Shown here one piece after another: positions 1-8,997 of a DNA stretch of 64,000 nucleotides; position 1 is the stretch's first letter; each line of letters opens with the position of its first letter. Made by a program: the position numbers and the translations under genes. The DNA is from Kiloniella litopenaei. Lineage in GTDB: Bacteria > Pseudomonadota > Alphaproteobacteria > Kiloniellales > Kiloniellaceae. The notes below the pieces were generated by a model. The model was not told the DNA's origin and did not search any database. It was given only the letters and a program-made list of their open reading frames with translations. The DNA lies in contig NZ_LANI01000025.1 of assembly GCF_000982415.1 (NCBI RefSeq), positions 16,324-80,323 of the forward strand. Reading direction: 5' to 3'.

Positions 1-81
1 ATCCAGACGTTGAATCTCTTGTCCCAACTGGGAAAAATCAGCGGCAAGGATAGAGGGGGCGATACGTGTAGCTTTTTGCAT
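1..81 (-). CDS. rpe: Ribulose-phosphate 3-epimerase, N-terminal fragment (runs off left edge)
   Basis: Only the first 27 codons lie in the window, starting at an ATG at 79-81 and running off the left edge. The peptide contains APSILAADFSQLG, the strand-1 signature of ribulose-phosphate 3-epimerase, which interconverts ribulose-5-phosphate and xylulose-5-phosphate in the pentose phosphate and Calvin pathways. In many alphaproteobacteria rpe directly follows rsmB on the same strand. Here rsmB is also on the minus strand but lies 5.6 kb away, so other genes appear to have been inserted between them. The call is firm for so short a piece because the motif is distinctive. Confidence 0.85.
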   Translation of the reverse strand, partial: MQKATRIAPSILAADFSQLGQEIQRLD

Positions 82-198
82 TTATCCGGTTCTTTTATCC
101 GAGGAAGCGAGGCTCTGCGAACAGAGATAATTTTCTTCACTTTGGTAGCAGTATAGCCTCATTTTCGCAAGCAATTGCCAGATAATGTCTGTTGTGGG

Positions 199-1392
199 TT
201 AGCCAGAAATAATTTTGTCGTAGAGGGCTTTGTCTGTTGCACCTTCTGATCCGATCAGCAAGATCTGTGAAGTCGTGTTGATGCCTAGGCTTTTACGTAA
301 TCTTTCATCCTGAGAAATTGCAATGGTGGCAGCGAGTCCGGCCACAGCGGATTCCCCGGCGATTATGCCGGGGTCGTTGCCTATTGGTTTTGCGAGTAGC
401 TTCATTGCAGGTGCAATAAAGATATCCGGTATGGATAGAAAATCAGATGCTTCTTCCCGCAAGATGCTCCAGGCTAGAGGAGATGGTTCGCCACAGGACA
501 GGCCGGCCATGATAGTTTCTTCGGCTATATGAACGGAGGTTAGTGTGTCTTTTATCGCGCTTTTGTACAGACAGTTGGCTAGCTCTGGCTCTACAATAAT
601 AACCCGTGGAGAGTCTTTTCCCCATTTTTGTCGCAAGGCCGCACAAACAGAAGCTGCTAGTCCCCCAACACCGCCTTGGAGTAATACATGACTTGGTGGT
701 TGTGAGAGTTCCTGGGTGATTTCGTTTGTCATAACCCCATAACCAGCCATCACATCAGTTGGTGGCTGCGTGTAGTTTTCCCAAGATGTATCCGAAACAA
801 CAAACCAGCCGTTTTCTTCGGCATTGGTTTTTGCAATACGAACCGAATCATCATAATCACCGTCTATGCGAATGACATCAGCGCCATAGCTTCTCATTGC
901 TTTGGCGCGTTCCTCACTGACCTCTGCATGGATGTATATTTTGCAATCGGCACCGAATTTTTGCGCCCCCCAAGCCAAAGAGCGGCCATGATTTCCATCT
1001 GTTGCAGAGACAAGTGTGATGGTGTTTGTCAAAGAAGCATACTTGCCAGAGCGCAAATCCGAGAGGGATGCCTTTTCATTGAATTTATTTGTCAACTCTC
1101 GTTGTAGCACTTTGGCGGCCGCGTAGGCACCGCCAAGGGCTTTGAAAGATCCAAGACCAAACCTTGGTCCTTCGTCTTTGTAAAAGATATTTTGCAAATT
1201 CAGAGATTGAGCCAGGGTCTCTAAACGATAAAGAGGCGTTGGAACATATCCATCCCATGTCATGATTTCACTGGATGCATCTGCAAAACTTTGCGGTGCT
1301 ATAACATTGTTAAATGCTTCACCTGTATGGCGATTATAGGAAGTGTGTTGAATGGCAGCAGAAGAAAAAATATCAAACATAAATTTATCCAA
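199..1392 (-). CDS. dpaL: Diaminopropionate ammonia-lyase
   Basis: This 397-residue protein is a fold-type II PLP enzyme that converts 2,3-diaminopropionate (either enantiomer) to pyruvate and ammonia. The PLP lysine lies in FGLGSFKALGGAYA at about residue 83, and the phosphate-binding glycine loop is QGGVGGLAA at about residue 240. The SATDGNHGRSLAWGA segment near 130 is typical of the DpaL/YgeX family, and the length matches. It follows an M20 hydrolase gene by 19 bp on the same strand, so the two are probably co-transcribed, with the hydrolase possibly releasing diaminopropionate from an acylated precursor. Threonine dehydratase-like relatives are a less likely alternative. Confidence 0.88.
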   Translation of the reverse strand: MDKFMFDIFSSAAIQHTSYNRHTGEAFNNVIAPQSFADASSEIMTWDGYVPTPLYRLETLAQSLNLQNIFYKDEGPRFGLGSFKALGGAYAAAKVLQRELTNKFNEKASLSDLRSGKYASLTNTITLVSATDGNHGRSLAWGAQKFGADCKIYIHAEVSEERAKAMRSYGADVIRIDGDYDDSVRIAKTNAEENGWFVVSDTSWENYTQPPTDVMAGYGVMTNEITQELSQPPSHVLLQGGVGGLAASVCAALRQKWGKDSPRVIIVEPELANCLYKSAIKDTLTSVHIAEETIMAGLSCGEPSPLAWSILREEASDFLSIPDIFIAPAMKLLAKPIGNDPGIIAGESAVAGLAATIAISQDERLRKSLGINTTSQILLIGSEGATDKALYDKIISG

Positions 1393-1411
1393 GCTAAAGT
1401 CGTGTTAGAAG

Positions 1412-2581
1412 TTATTCAGGAAGGCGATTTGCGACAAGCTGTGCCCAAAAGGCTGCTCCGATAGTCAGGGCATCATCATTAAAATCATAATCCGACGCAT
1501 GAAGGGGCTTTCCATGAGCGCCTTCTGTTCCGTTACCCATTAACATAAAGCAGCCTGGCATTTCCTGGGAAAACAGAGCGAAGTCTTCTGAAAATGACAT
1601 CGGTTCCCGATCGCCGTTGACGTTATCGCTTATTTTTTTTGCCGCTTGAATCGCAATTTGGGTTGGTTCTGCTGAATTAATCGTTTCGATGAATTCTGTG
1701 TTGAAGCTGAAATCTGCAGCAACGTCGTGACCTTGTGTTATGCCGTTCAAGAGCCGTTGCATATGGCTTTTAATCTGCTCTCGGTCATCTGGTGTTCTTG
1801 CGCGAACATCACCTTTGAGTATTGCCTTTCCCGGAAGGACATTTCTGCGGCCATTAGTAGTAAATTCAGTGATGGATACGACTGCCCCACACCCGGGATC
1901 CATTTTTCGTGCAACGATAGACTGGAAGGCCTGTACTATTTCAGCGCCAACAAGAATGGCATCGACCCCTTTTTGTGGCATTGCAGAATGACCTCCCCGT
2001 GCAGTGATCCTGATTTCGAACAGACTTTCGCTTGAGCAAATTGTACCAGATCTTGTCGAAAACGCGCCGAGAGGGGCGCCAGGTAAATTATGCAATCCAT
2101 AGATTTCATCTACTGGAAATTTTTCAAGGAGGTTATCCTTCACCATGGCGGCGGCACCCAATCCATTTTCTTCATTGGGCTGGAAGATAAATACAACCGT
2201 GCCGTCGAAGCTTTTCTTTTCTGACAAGAATTGAGCTGCGCCGAGAAGCATTGCTGTATGACCATCGTGTCCACAAGCGTGCATTTTCCCGCTTGTTGTT
2301 GAACAATATTGATGAGAACTGGTCTCGTGAATGGGGAGTGCGTCCATGTCAGCCCTTAACGCTATGGCTTGATTCCCTCTACCTTTTCTTAGAATGCCGA
2401 CAACACCTGTACCTCCAATACCCTCATGGACTTCCAAGCCATAGGATTTGAGTTCAAAAGCAACCTTGCGGGCGGTTCGATGTTCTTCGAAGCCTAGTTC
2501 AGGATTGCGATGCAAATCATGACGGATGTCGATCATTTTTTGTTTTTGATCCAAAAAAGCTTCTGGGGTGACATTGGTCAT
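1412..2581 (-). CDS. M20 family amidohydrolase (hippurate/N-acyl-amino-acid hydrolase type)
   Basis: This 389-residue protein belongs to the M20D metallopeptidase family of cytosolic amidohydrolases that cleave N-acyl or conjugated amino acids. It shows the metal-binding HACGHDGHTAMLLG motif at about residues 102-115, the catalytic and metal glutamates in QPNEENGLGAA at about 155, and a C-terminal metal histidine in GKPLHASDY. The lid domain lies between about 185 and 300. It is the first gene of a probable two-gene operon with dpaL and is divergent from an Lrp/AsnC regulator. The substrate is not readable from sequence; an N-acylated 2,3-diaminopropionate is an inference from the neighbour. 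Confidence 0.85.
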   Translation of the reverse strand: MTNVTPEAFLDQKQKMIDIRHDLHRNPELGFEEHRTARKVAFELKSYGLEVHEGIGGTGVVGILRKGRGNQAIALRADMDALPIHETSSHQYCSTTSGKMHACGHDGHTAMLLGAAQFLSEKKSFDGTVVFIFQPNEENGLGAAAMVKDNLLEKFPVDEIYGLHNLPGAPLGAFSTRSGTICSSESLFEIRITARGGHSAMPQKGVDAILVGAEIVQAFQSIVARKMDPGCGAVVSITEFTTNGRRNVLPGKAILKGDVRARTPDDREQIKSHMQRLLNGITQGHDVAADFSFNTEFIETINSAEPTQIAIQAAKKISDNVNGDREPMSFSEDFALFSQEMPGCFMLMGNGTEGAHGKPLHASDYDFNDDALTIGAAFWAQLVANRLPE

Positions 2582-2620
2582 TGTTCATTTTCCTTTTATT
2601 CCTGTACATCAGGGTATAGA

Positions 2621-2656
2621 GAAAATTTTACTAAATTTATTTAATTGAAAATTTTA
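2621..2656. promoter_or_regulatory. Direct repeat in the divergent hydrolase/Lrp promoter region
   Basis: The 10-mer GAAAATTTTA occurs at 2621-2630 and again at 2647-2656, 26 bp apart, in the very AT-rich 122-bp gap between the M20 hydrolase and the Lrp/AsnC gene. Lrp-type octamers often bind repeated AT-rich sites, so this is a candidate operator for the regulator encoded next to it. The assignment rests on position and repetition only. Confidence 0.35.
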
Positions 2657-2703
2657 TAGTATTATTTTCATAATAAATTGGCTTCTTTAGGATTAAGATA
2701 ATA

Positions 2704-3171
2704 ATGGATAGTTTTGATTATAAAATTCTTTCTCTCGTGCAAAAAGATAGTCGTATGACGGCCGAGAAAATCAGCTCAGAAATTGGCTTGTCACCTGCTG
2801 CGGTTCAAAAGCGCCTCAAGCGTTTAAAAGACAGTGGAGTTATCAGGGCAGAGGTGGCGTTATTGGATCCCAAAAAAATGGGGCACCCCATGACTGTCAT
2901 TACAGAAGTTAGCCTAGAGCGAGAAAATTTGAACGTGCTTGATGGTTTCAAGAAACGAATGCGACAGGCCGAAGAAGTTCAGCAATGTTATTACACAACT
3001 GGCGAAGCAGATTTTATTATTGTCCTGCTGGTCAGGGATATCCAGCATTATGAACAATTTACCCGCGAGTATTTTTTTGGAAATGCTGAGGTAAGTAAGT
3101 TTAAAACAAATATTGTAATGGATTCAGTTAAGGTAGGAATGTCTATCCCGATACTTGATGTTAAAAAATAA
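2704..3171 (+). CDS. Lrp/AsnC family transcriptional regulator
   Basis: This 155-residue protein has an N-terminal winged HTH (ILSLVQKDSRMTAEKISSEI then GLSPAAVQKRLKRLKDSGVI, residues about 8-50) and a C-terminal RAM ligand-binding domain with the YYTTGEADFIIVLLVRD core near residue 100. These are the standard parts of an Lrp/AsnC feast-or-famine regulator. It is transcribed divergently from the hydrolase-dpaL pair, which suggests it controls those genes in response to an amino acid such as diaminopropionate. The effector is inferred. Confidence 0.9.
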   Translation: MDSFDYKILSLVQKDSRMTAEKISSEIGLSPAAVQKRLKRLKDSGVIRAEVALLDPKKMGHPMTVITEVSLERENLNVLDGFKKRMRQAEEVQQCYYTTGEADFIIVLLVRDIQHYEQFTREYFFGNAEVSKFKTNIVMDSVKVGMSIPILDVKK

Positions 3172-3483
3172 TATTCTTTTTTTTATTTGTGTAATTAAAT
3201 GATTATATTTTTCTTGAAAATATGTTCGCTTAAAATCTCTCACTTCGTGTACTGGTTTTAACAAAGTATAAACAACATTAATGATATATTTTGTTTAACT
3301 AATTAATAGATTTAGGGTTTTATCAGTTTATCAGACTTTATTGCAGTTGGTTCTTTTTTTAAGTTCTTTTTAAGATTTTGTGCATATCATGGTATGCACG
3401 GTGATCGTTGAATAGCACATGTTCGATAAATTTGAGAACGGGCGGCTGTTTTAACATAAGGCGATAGGAGGGCCTTCGAGACG
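3172..3483. other. Intergenic region upstream of the chemoreceptor
   Basis: This 312-bp stretch is strongly AT-rich and has no credible gene. It contains a 7-bp inverted repeat, GTGCATA at 3380-3386 and TATGCAC at 3393-3399 with a 6-nt spacer, about 85 bp before the chemoreceptor start, which may be an operator or leader hairpin. The ribosome binding site AGGAGG at 3466-3471 belongs to the chemoreceptor. Confidence 0.4.
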
Positions 3484-5676
3484 ATGGAAATCTCTAAACT
3501 GTTCGATATTCGGATATCGAAAAAACTTCCAATTCTATTCATGGTTATTTCTGCAGTTTCTGTTGTTTCTGTGGGCGTGTTTAGCGTTTTCAACACATCG
3601 GCAAGCCTTATGCACCAAGAAGAACAAACATTGGTTGCGTTGGCTGAGGCTCGTAATTCAGCGTTACAAGATTATGTGAAATCAATAGAGGAAGACATTC
3701 TGATTTCTGCGGGGAATGGATATGTTCAAAATGCAATGTCTAATTTTGCCCTTGGGTTTCGGGATGAAGAGCGTCGCCATAAGGATCCGTTAAAATCTCT
3801 GCATGGTATCTATATCAACGACCCTACTGCCGAAGCGACAAATGCTGAGGGTAACCCGGAAAAAATTGGTGAAAAACATCTCTACAACGGTCCAGAGATT
3901 GAAGGATCTTACCATTCAGATCATCGTCGTTTTCACCCTTGGTTTCGTCAGATGCTTGCAGGTCGGGGGTATTATGATGTTTTCCTCGTCGATGTTGAGG
4001 GAAATGTTGTTTATACGGTTTTTAAAGAACTTGATTATGCAACGAACCTGAATTCAGGAAAGTACAAGGATTCTGGCTTGGCGCAGGCTTTTAAAGCTGC
4101 CATGAATAGTCAAAAATCTGGCTCAATTAGTTTCATTGATTTTGCGCCTTATGCACCGAGCTATGGTGCCCCGGCCAGTTTTATGTCAACGCCAATTGTT
4201 TCGGCAAATGGTCTGCAAGGCGTTTTAATATTCCAGATGCCCATTGATCGTATTAACGGTGTGCTGCAACAGCAAGCAGGTATGGGTGAAAGTGGTGAGA
4301 CCTATATTGTTGGGCGGGACTATTTAATGAGAAGCGATTCCCGCTTTTCTGAAACATCAACAATTCTGAAAACTGAAGTCAAAACAGAAACAGTGACAAA
4401 AGCCCTAAACGGTGAGGTGGGTGTCGAAATTGTGCCGGATTACAGAGGCATAAATGTTTTGTCAGCTTATCAGCCATTGGATATTCATGGTGTCCGTTGG
4501 GCTTTGTTGGCAGAAATTGACGAAGAAGAAGTTCTTATTCCTTCACACAATGCCGCTTTTTACATCCTGATTATTGGTTTGGGTGTGCTTGTGCTGGTCG
4601 CGCTACTTGGGTGGTATTTTGCCCGTTCCATCAGTAATCCTATACGCCAATCTACATCTGAAATGCTGATGCTGGCCAATGGAGACAAGTCTTTTGATGT
4701 TTCGGGTGTTGGGCGCGCTGATGAAATTGGTGATATGGCCACTGCTCTGCAAACTTTTAAAGAAAATGCCATTAAACAAGATGAGATGGTCGAGAAAGAA
4801 AAAGAGTTGGTTGCTTTGCGTGAGCAGCGTACCAAACGTATCGAGGAACTGGTCGCACAGTTTGAAGCAGACAGTAACGAGATTCTGACAGGTGTTAGCG
4901 CTGCGGCATCTCAGATGAACACCACATCGGGTGAAATGTCTTCTGTGGCACAGGATACGGCGTTGCGGTCTAATACCGTTGCTGCTGCGGCAGAGGAGGC
5001 ATCGGTAAACGTTCAAACTGTTGCGGCAGCTGCAGAGGAACTAAGTTGCTCTATTGAAGAAATTAACCGTCAGGTTAGTGAATCAAGCCAAATTGCCAGT
5101 GATGCTGTCTCTAAAGCGGACGCTAATATCGCTACTATCAAAGGTTTGGAAGAAGCTTCAAACCGGATTGGTGAGGTCGTCGGGCTTATTTCCGATATCG
5201 CTGAGCAAACTAATTTGTTGGCTTTGAATGCAACAATTGAGGCCGCGAGAGCCGGTGAAGCTGGTAAAGGTTTTGCTGTTGTAGCCAGTGAAGTGAAGAA
5301 CCTGGCCAACCAGACAGCGAAAGCCACTGAGGATATCAGTGGGCAGGTAGATGAAATGCAAAGCGTTACTAAAACGGCTGTCGTTGCGATTGAAGCTATC
5401 GGGAAAACGATTGAATCCATGAACGAGATTTCAGTGTCTATTTCTACGGCGATTGAGGAGCAGGGCTCTGCAACGCAGGAAATATCCCGTAATGTTCAGG
5501 AAGCATCCGCTGGTACAGCTGAGGTTACATCGAACATGCAAGGTGTGAGTGAAGCCTCAACACAGACAGGCAATTCTTCACAGCAGGTACTTGAGGCTTC
5601 TGAAGGTCTGGCGCGTCAGGCAAATGATATGCGTAAGAGCGTAGAGGCGTTTATTCAGGGTATCAGGGCTGCTTAG
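3484..5676 (+). CDS. Methyl-accepting chemotaxis protein
   Basis: This 730-residue chemoreceptor has a first membrane helix at about residues 16-36, a long periplasmic region of about 320 residues in the size range of a double CACHE sensor (PWFRQMLAG and [15 protein letters not shown] are CACHE-like segments), a second membrane helix at about 357-379, a HAMP domain, and a C-terminal signalling hairpin. The hairpin tip [18 protein letters not shown], at about residues 576-593, is the CheA/CheW-contact signature. The start is supported by AGGAGG 12 bp upstream. There is no obvious CheB/CheR-binding pentapeptide at the C-terminus. The ligand is unknown; the neighbouring amino-acid catabolic genes make an amino compound plausible. 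Confidence 0.93.
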   Translation: MEISKLFDIRISKKLPILFMVISAVSVVSVGVFSVFNTSASLMHQEEQTLVALAEARNSALQDYVKSIEEDILISAGNGYVQNAMSNFALGFRDEERRHKDPLKSLHGIYINDPTAEATNAEGNPEKIGEKHLYNGPEIEGSYHSDHRRFHPWFRQMLAGRGYYDVFLVDVEGNVVYTVFKELDYATNLNSGKYKDSGLAQAFKAAMNSQKSGSISFIDFAPYAPSYGAPASFMSTPIVSANGLQGVLIFQMPIDRINGVLQQQAGMGESGETYIVGRDYLMRSDSRFSETSTILKTEVKTETVTKALNGEVGVEIVPDYRGINVLSAYQPLDIHGVRWALLAEIDEEEVLIPSHNAAFYILIIGLGVLVLVALLGWYFARSISNPIRQSTSEMLMLANGDKSFDVSGVGRADEIGDMATALQTFKENAIKQDEMVEKEKELVALREQRTKRIEELVAQFEADSNEILTGVSAAASQMNTTSGEMSSVAQDTALRSNTVAAAAEEASVNVQTVAAAAEELSCSIEEINRQVSESSQIASDAVSKADANIATIKGLEEASNRIGEVVGLISDIAEQTNLLALNATIEAARAGEAGKGFAVVASEVKNLANQTAKATEDISGQVDEMQSVTKTAVVAIEAIGKTIESMNEISVSISTAIEEQGSATQEISRNVQEASAGTAEVTSNMQGVSEASTQTGNSSQQVLEASEGLARQANDMRKSVEAFIQGIRAA

Positions 5677-5706
5677 AGTGATAGGCCTTTAGCCAAGGCA
5701 AACCTC

Positions 5707-7086
5707 TTAAGCAATTCTTCGAAGGCGGCAGGCGTAAAACCCGTCCATGCCGCCTTCGTCATGTCTGTGGCATGGTAAGCATCTTAGATCGCCTTCTTTT
5801 GTCAGTAACATTTCTAACCAGTCAGCATTGCCAAGTTCTTGGGGTTTAACCGGAACACGTTCAAAACGGGTTCTGTTTTTCTTGAGAAAACGTTCGATTT
5901 GATACTGACCTTCTTCAGGTTCCAGTGAGCAGGTTGCATAGACTATTGTGCCACCGATCTTCACCATATTCGCACAGTTTTCAAGCAACTCACGCTGTAA
6001 ATCAGCCAAAGTTTTAATGTCGTCAGATCTTTTAATGCGTCCAAGTTCAGGGTGTTTGCGCAATGTGCCCGTGGCAGAGCAGGGTGCATCCAGAAGAATC
6101 GCGTCAAATTCTTCTTTGGGTTGCCAGGTTGTGGCATCGGCTTGAATGACTTCAGCGTTTAGTTGAAGACGTTCGAGATTTTCGTGAACCCGTGTTAAGC
6201 GCTTTGCAGAGGAATCTACCGCTGTTACCTTTGCGCCCGCTGTGACGAGTTCGGCAGTTTTCCCGCCGGGTGCGGCACAGATATCCCCAACCTTTTTATC
6301 CTTAACGGATCCAAGTAAGAGAGCAGGAAGGCTTGCCGCAAAATCCTGAACCCACCAATGGCCTTCGTCATAACCTTCCAGGAATACAGGATCACCTGTG
6401 CCAGCTGGTAGTCGAATGGAGTTGCCAGAGGTTACAACGCCACCGAGTTTTTCAGCCCATTCTTCAGGAGATTCTTTTACTGTCAAATCCAAGGGAGCTT
6501 CGGAAAGGTGGCTAAGTGAGATCGCCTTGGCTGTTTCTTCGCCATAGGTTTCTACCCATTTTTTCCAGAGCCAGTTTGGCAGGTTATCCTGACTTTCATC
6601 CATTTTTGCCAGCATGTCTTTGCCTTCACGGGAAAGACGGCGCAACACAGCGTTCATAACAGGCTTATTGCCACTGAGTTTCGGTCCTCTGGCAAGGTCA
6701 AGGCTGGTGCTGACGGCAGCATGTGGGGGTGTGTCGAGATAAAGAAGCTGAACGGCACCCAGGCGGATAATATCACGAACGTCAGCCATTTTGGCTGGCA
6801 GGCGCCGTTTCATGCAGGCGTTGATTGCTTTGTCAATTTGGCCAAGGCGACGCATCAGGGTTGAAATCAACAAGCGGGTAAAAGCTCTGTCACGTCTTTC
6901 CATAGATTCAAAATCTGCCTTGTTGTTGTTCAAGGCCTCATCAAGGGTTTGCTGTTCCCGCATGATGTTTTTCAAAAGGATCAGAACAAGCTTTCTCGGA
7001 TTAACGGGGCGACCACCTTGAGGTTTGCCGCCTGTCCTGTTTTTTGATCCGGAATCTTTTGTGTGTTTGTTGTTTCTTTCAGTCAT
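5707..7086 (-). CDS. rsmB: 16S rRNA (cytosine-967-C5)-methyltransferase
   Basis: This 459-residue protein joins an N-terminal NusB-like RNA-binding domain (about residues 30-170) to a C-terminal RsmB/Nol1-type SAM methyltransferase domain. The SAM loop is GDICAAPGGKTAEL near residue 265. Both conserved cysteines are present: the one in LLDAPCSATGTLRKHPE near 332 and the catalytic one in YATCSLEPEEG near 382. A lysine-rich N-terminal extension of about 30 residues is common in alphaproteobacteria. The gene converges on the chemoreceptor with a 30-bp gap. Confidence 0.93.
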   Translation of the reverse strand: MTERNNKHTKDSGSKNRTGGKPQGGRPVNPRKLVLILLKNIMREQQTLDEALNNNKADFESMERRDRAFTRLLISTLMRRLGQIDKAINACMKRRLPAKMADVRDIIRLGAVQLLYLDTPPHAAVSTSLDLARGPKLSGNKPVMNAVLRRLSREGKDMLAKMDESQDNLPNWLWKKWVETYGEETAKAISLSHLSEAPLDLTVKESPEEWAEKLGGVVTSGNSIRLPAGTGDPVFLEGYDEGHWWVQDFAASLPALLLGSVKDKKVGDICAAPGGKTAELVTAGAKVTAVDSSAKRLTRVHENLERLQLNAEVIQADATTWQPKEEFDAILLDAPCSATGTLRKHPELGRIKRSDDIKTLADLQRELLENCANMVKIGGTIVYATCSLEPEEGQYQIERFLKKNRTRFERVPVKPQELGNADWLEMLLTKEGDLRCLPCHRHDEGGMDGFYACRLRRIA

Positions 7087-7267
7087 GGGCTAGGGTTTAC
7101 CATGAAAGCAACGGGAAGAAAGAGCTATTTTTGCGTAGGTGCTATGTTCTTGATGAAATATTGATGGGGTCGGGGCAGGGTGCTTTTAACGCTGGCGCGA
7201 CAAGATGCGTAATATCTTTTGGTCTGAAGGCTTGGCATTATCATCGTGACATGCCATATGAATAGCT

Positions 7268-7528
7268 ATGACACGATCTTTTACGACACATACACCTCAA
7301 CAAAAAGCTAGGAAGAATCATTTCCCGGCTCCGGGTGATATTACATCTGGTGCCAAGCGCAAGAAGGTGACGGCTGATGACCTTGATAAGGCTATGGAAG
7401 CCCGCCTTTTACGTGAAAAGCAATTGATGGAAGGCTTGGATAAAAAGCCTGAAATCGGTGGGCCGAGTGGACCGGAGCCAACACGCTATGGTGATTGGGA
7501 GCGCAAGGGTATCTGTGTCGATTTTTAA
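7268..7528 (+). CDS. DUF1674 / succinate dehydrogenase assembly factor 4 homologue
   Basis: This 86-residue protein ends in EIGGPSGPEPTRYGDWERKG, the hallmark C-terminus of the DUF1674 family and of eukaryotic SDHAF4/Sdh8. That family helps the flavinylated SdhA subunit assemble into succinate dehydrogenase. The N-terminal half is basic and low in complexity, as usual for bacterial members. The function is inferred from the family. It lies 54 bp upstream of a chorismate mutase gene on the same strand. Confidence 0.85.
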   Translation: MTRSFTTHTPQQKARKNHFPAPGDITSGAKRKKVTADDLDKAMEARLLREKQLMEGLDKKPEIGGPSGPEPTRYGDWERKGICVDF

Positions 7529-7581
7529 GCCTGATTTATTTGCATCGTTTTTAATTCTTAAAGTTGGAGTAACGAATAGTT

Positions 7582-7863
7582 ATGGAGCTTCTTAGCCCTT
7601 ATCGTCGGCGCATTGATGATCTTGATGATCAAATTATGGAGCTTTTTTCGCAGCGTTTTGCAATTATTCGCGAAGTTGCAGAGTTAAAAAACAAACATAA
7701 TATTCCGGCAGTATTGCAAGACCGCGTTGATGAAGTTCGTGAAAGAAATGCTGCGACTGGTGCTGAAAAGGGTATTGATCCAGACTTCGTTCGTAAGCTC
7801 TATACCTTGATTATTGATGAATCCTGCGATCTGGAAGATCGTTTGATGGGGCATAAAAAATAA
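7582..7863 (+). CDS. Chorismate mutase, AroQ class (monofunctional, short)
   Basis: This 93-residue all-helical protein matches the AroQ fold: the first helix carries RRRIDDLDDQIMELFSQRFAI, beginning at about residue 8, with the active-site arginine, followed by AELKNKHNIPAVLQDRVDEV and a final helix. The enzyme rearranges chorismate to prephenate for phenylalanine and tyrosine synthesis. Isochorismate-pyruvate lyases (PchB) share the fold, so that activity cannot be excluded. Upstream GGAGT at 7566-7570 is a plausible ribosome binding site for the ATG at 7582. Confidence 0.82.
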   Translation: MELLSPYRRRIDDLDDQIMELFSQRFAIIREVAELKNKHNIPAVLQDRVDEVRERNAATGAEKGIDPDFVRKLYTLIIDESCDLEDRLMGHKK

Positions 7864-7871
7864 CTGCCCCC

Positions 7872-8828
7872 TCAGCTTGGTCTGGTTCTCAAGCCAAGTC
7901 TTTTTATTGGCCTTAAATTTACCAAAGCTACACCGAACACGGTCATGGCCATACCGATCAGCGCGGTGGATCTGAAGGTTTCATCGTAAAGTACCCATGC
8001 CATCAGTGCTGCGGTTGGAGGCACAAGAAAGAACATACTTGAGACTTTTGACGCAGCGCCTTTGCGGATCAGGACATAGAGTAAGCTTATCGCCCCGACT
8101 GATAGAACCACCACTAACCAGAACATGGCAAAGATCATTTCCCCGGTCCAGTTTATGGTCATACTTTCGGTGAAATAAGCGAGGATGCCGGTGGGAATTG
8201 ACGCGGCGGTATATTGAATCACTGCGCCCGTGCGCAAGTCCATCTCGCCACAGAAACGTTTCTGGTAGACGGTGCCTATTGAAATGCCAAACAAAGCAAT
8301 AACAGCAATACTGACGCCAAGTGGCGTGCCTAAGCCATTTTCAAGTTTTGCCCAGACGACCAAGATTACGCCGCTGACACCAAGGAAAAGGCCTACCCAT
8401 TGTCTGATCGTGATTTTTTCTTTCAAGAAAATGCCAGCAGTAAAGGCAACCAATAGCGGTTGAATCCCGACGATTAGTGCTGCGACACCCGCCTGGAGGC
8501 CCAATTCAATCGACGCAAAAACACCCCCCAGATAGAGCGCGTGCAGCAAGATGCCTGCCATGGCGATATGCACTGTTTGCATCAGAGTTTTGGGCCATTT
8601 TGCTTTCCAGATAAAAGAAATAAGCAAAAGAAGACCAACTGCGATGAGAAACCGCGTGGCCAAAAGGGTCATTGTTTCTGCGTAAGGCAGTGCCATTTTG
8701 GCGAAGACAAAGCCAGTTGACCAAATTAAAACAAAGGTGCCGGGCGCAAGTATAGCGAGGATGTTGTTATTTTCTTGCGGAGTTTGTGTCATGAGGCTCG
8801 GCTTTGTAGCAGGAAGATAATCTTTCAT
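7872..8828 (-). CDS. EamA/DMT family transporter
   Basis: This 318-residue integral membrane protein shows two tandem EamA repeats with about ten hydrophobic segments, in line with drug/metabolite-superfamily exporters. The second repeat begins near GLGTPLGVSIAVIALFGI. It is divergent from a MocR-type PLP regulator, an arrangement often seen where the regulator controls the exporter. The start at 8828 lacks a clear ribosome binding site; an internal ATG at 8790-8792 is an alternative that removes 12 residues. The substrate is unknown. Confidence 0.87.
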   Translation of the reverse strand: MKDYLPATKPSLMTQTPQENNNILAILAPGTFVLIWSTGFVFAKMALPYAETMTLLATRFLIAVGLLLLISFIWKAKWPKTLMQTVHIAMAGILLHALYLGGVFASIELGLQAGVAALIVGIQPLLVAFTAGIFLKEKITIRQWVGLFLGVSGVILVVWAKLENGLGTPLGVSIAVIALFGISIGTVYQKRFCGEMDLRTGAVIQYTAASIPTGILAYFTESMTINWTGEMIFAMFWLVVVLSVGAISLLYVLIRKGAASKVSSMFFLVPPTAALMAWVLYDETFRSTALIGMAMTVFGVALVNLRPIKRLGLRTRPS

Positions 8829-8997
8829 AGCAAAGATCTATGTCTTCTGCAGTACCGATATTGTCAGGGTTCAATTTGTCGGGATGCAAGCGGTACACAT
8901 TCGCTTTGGGCGGTTGAAAAATATGACATTTGAAAATCGGTTCTAATGTTTTAATACTTATGTTTTCAACTATAAGGGCCAATTTTGAGGGTTAAGA

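Noticed and set aside
7044..7265. A 73-codon plus-strand frame between rsmB and the DUF1674 gene
   Set aside because: It overlaps the rsmB start, has no ribosome binding site or domain, and looks like promoter-region sequence.
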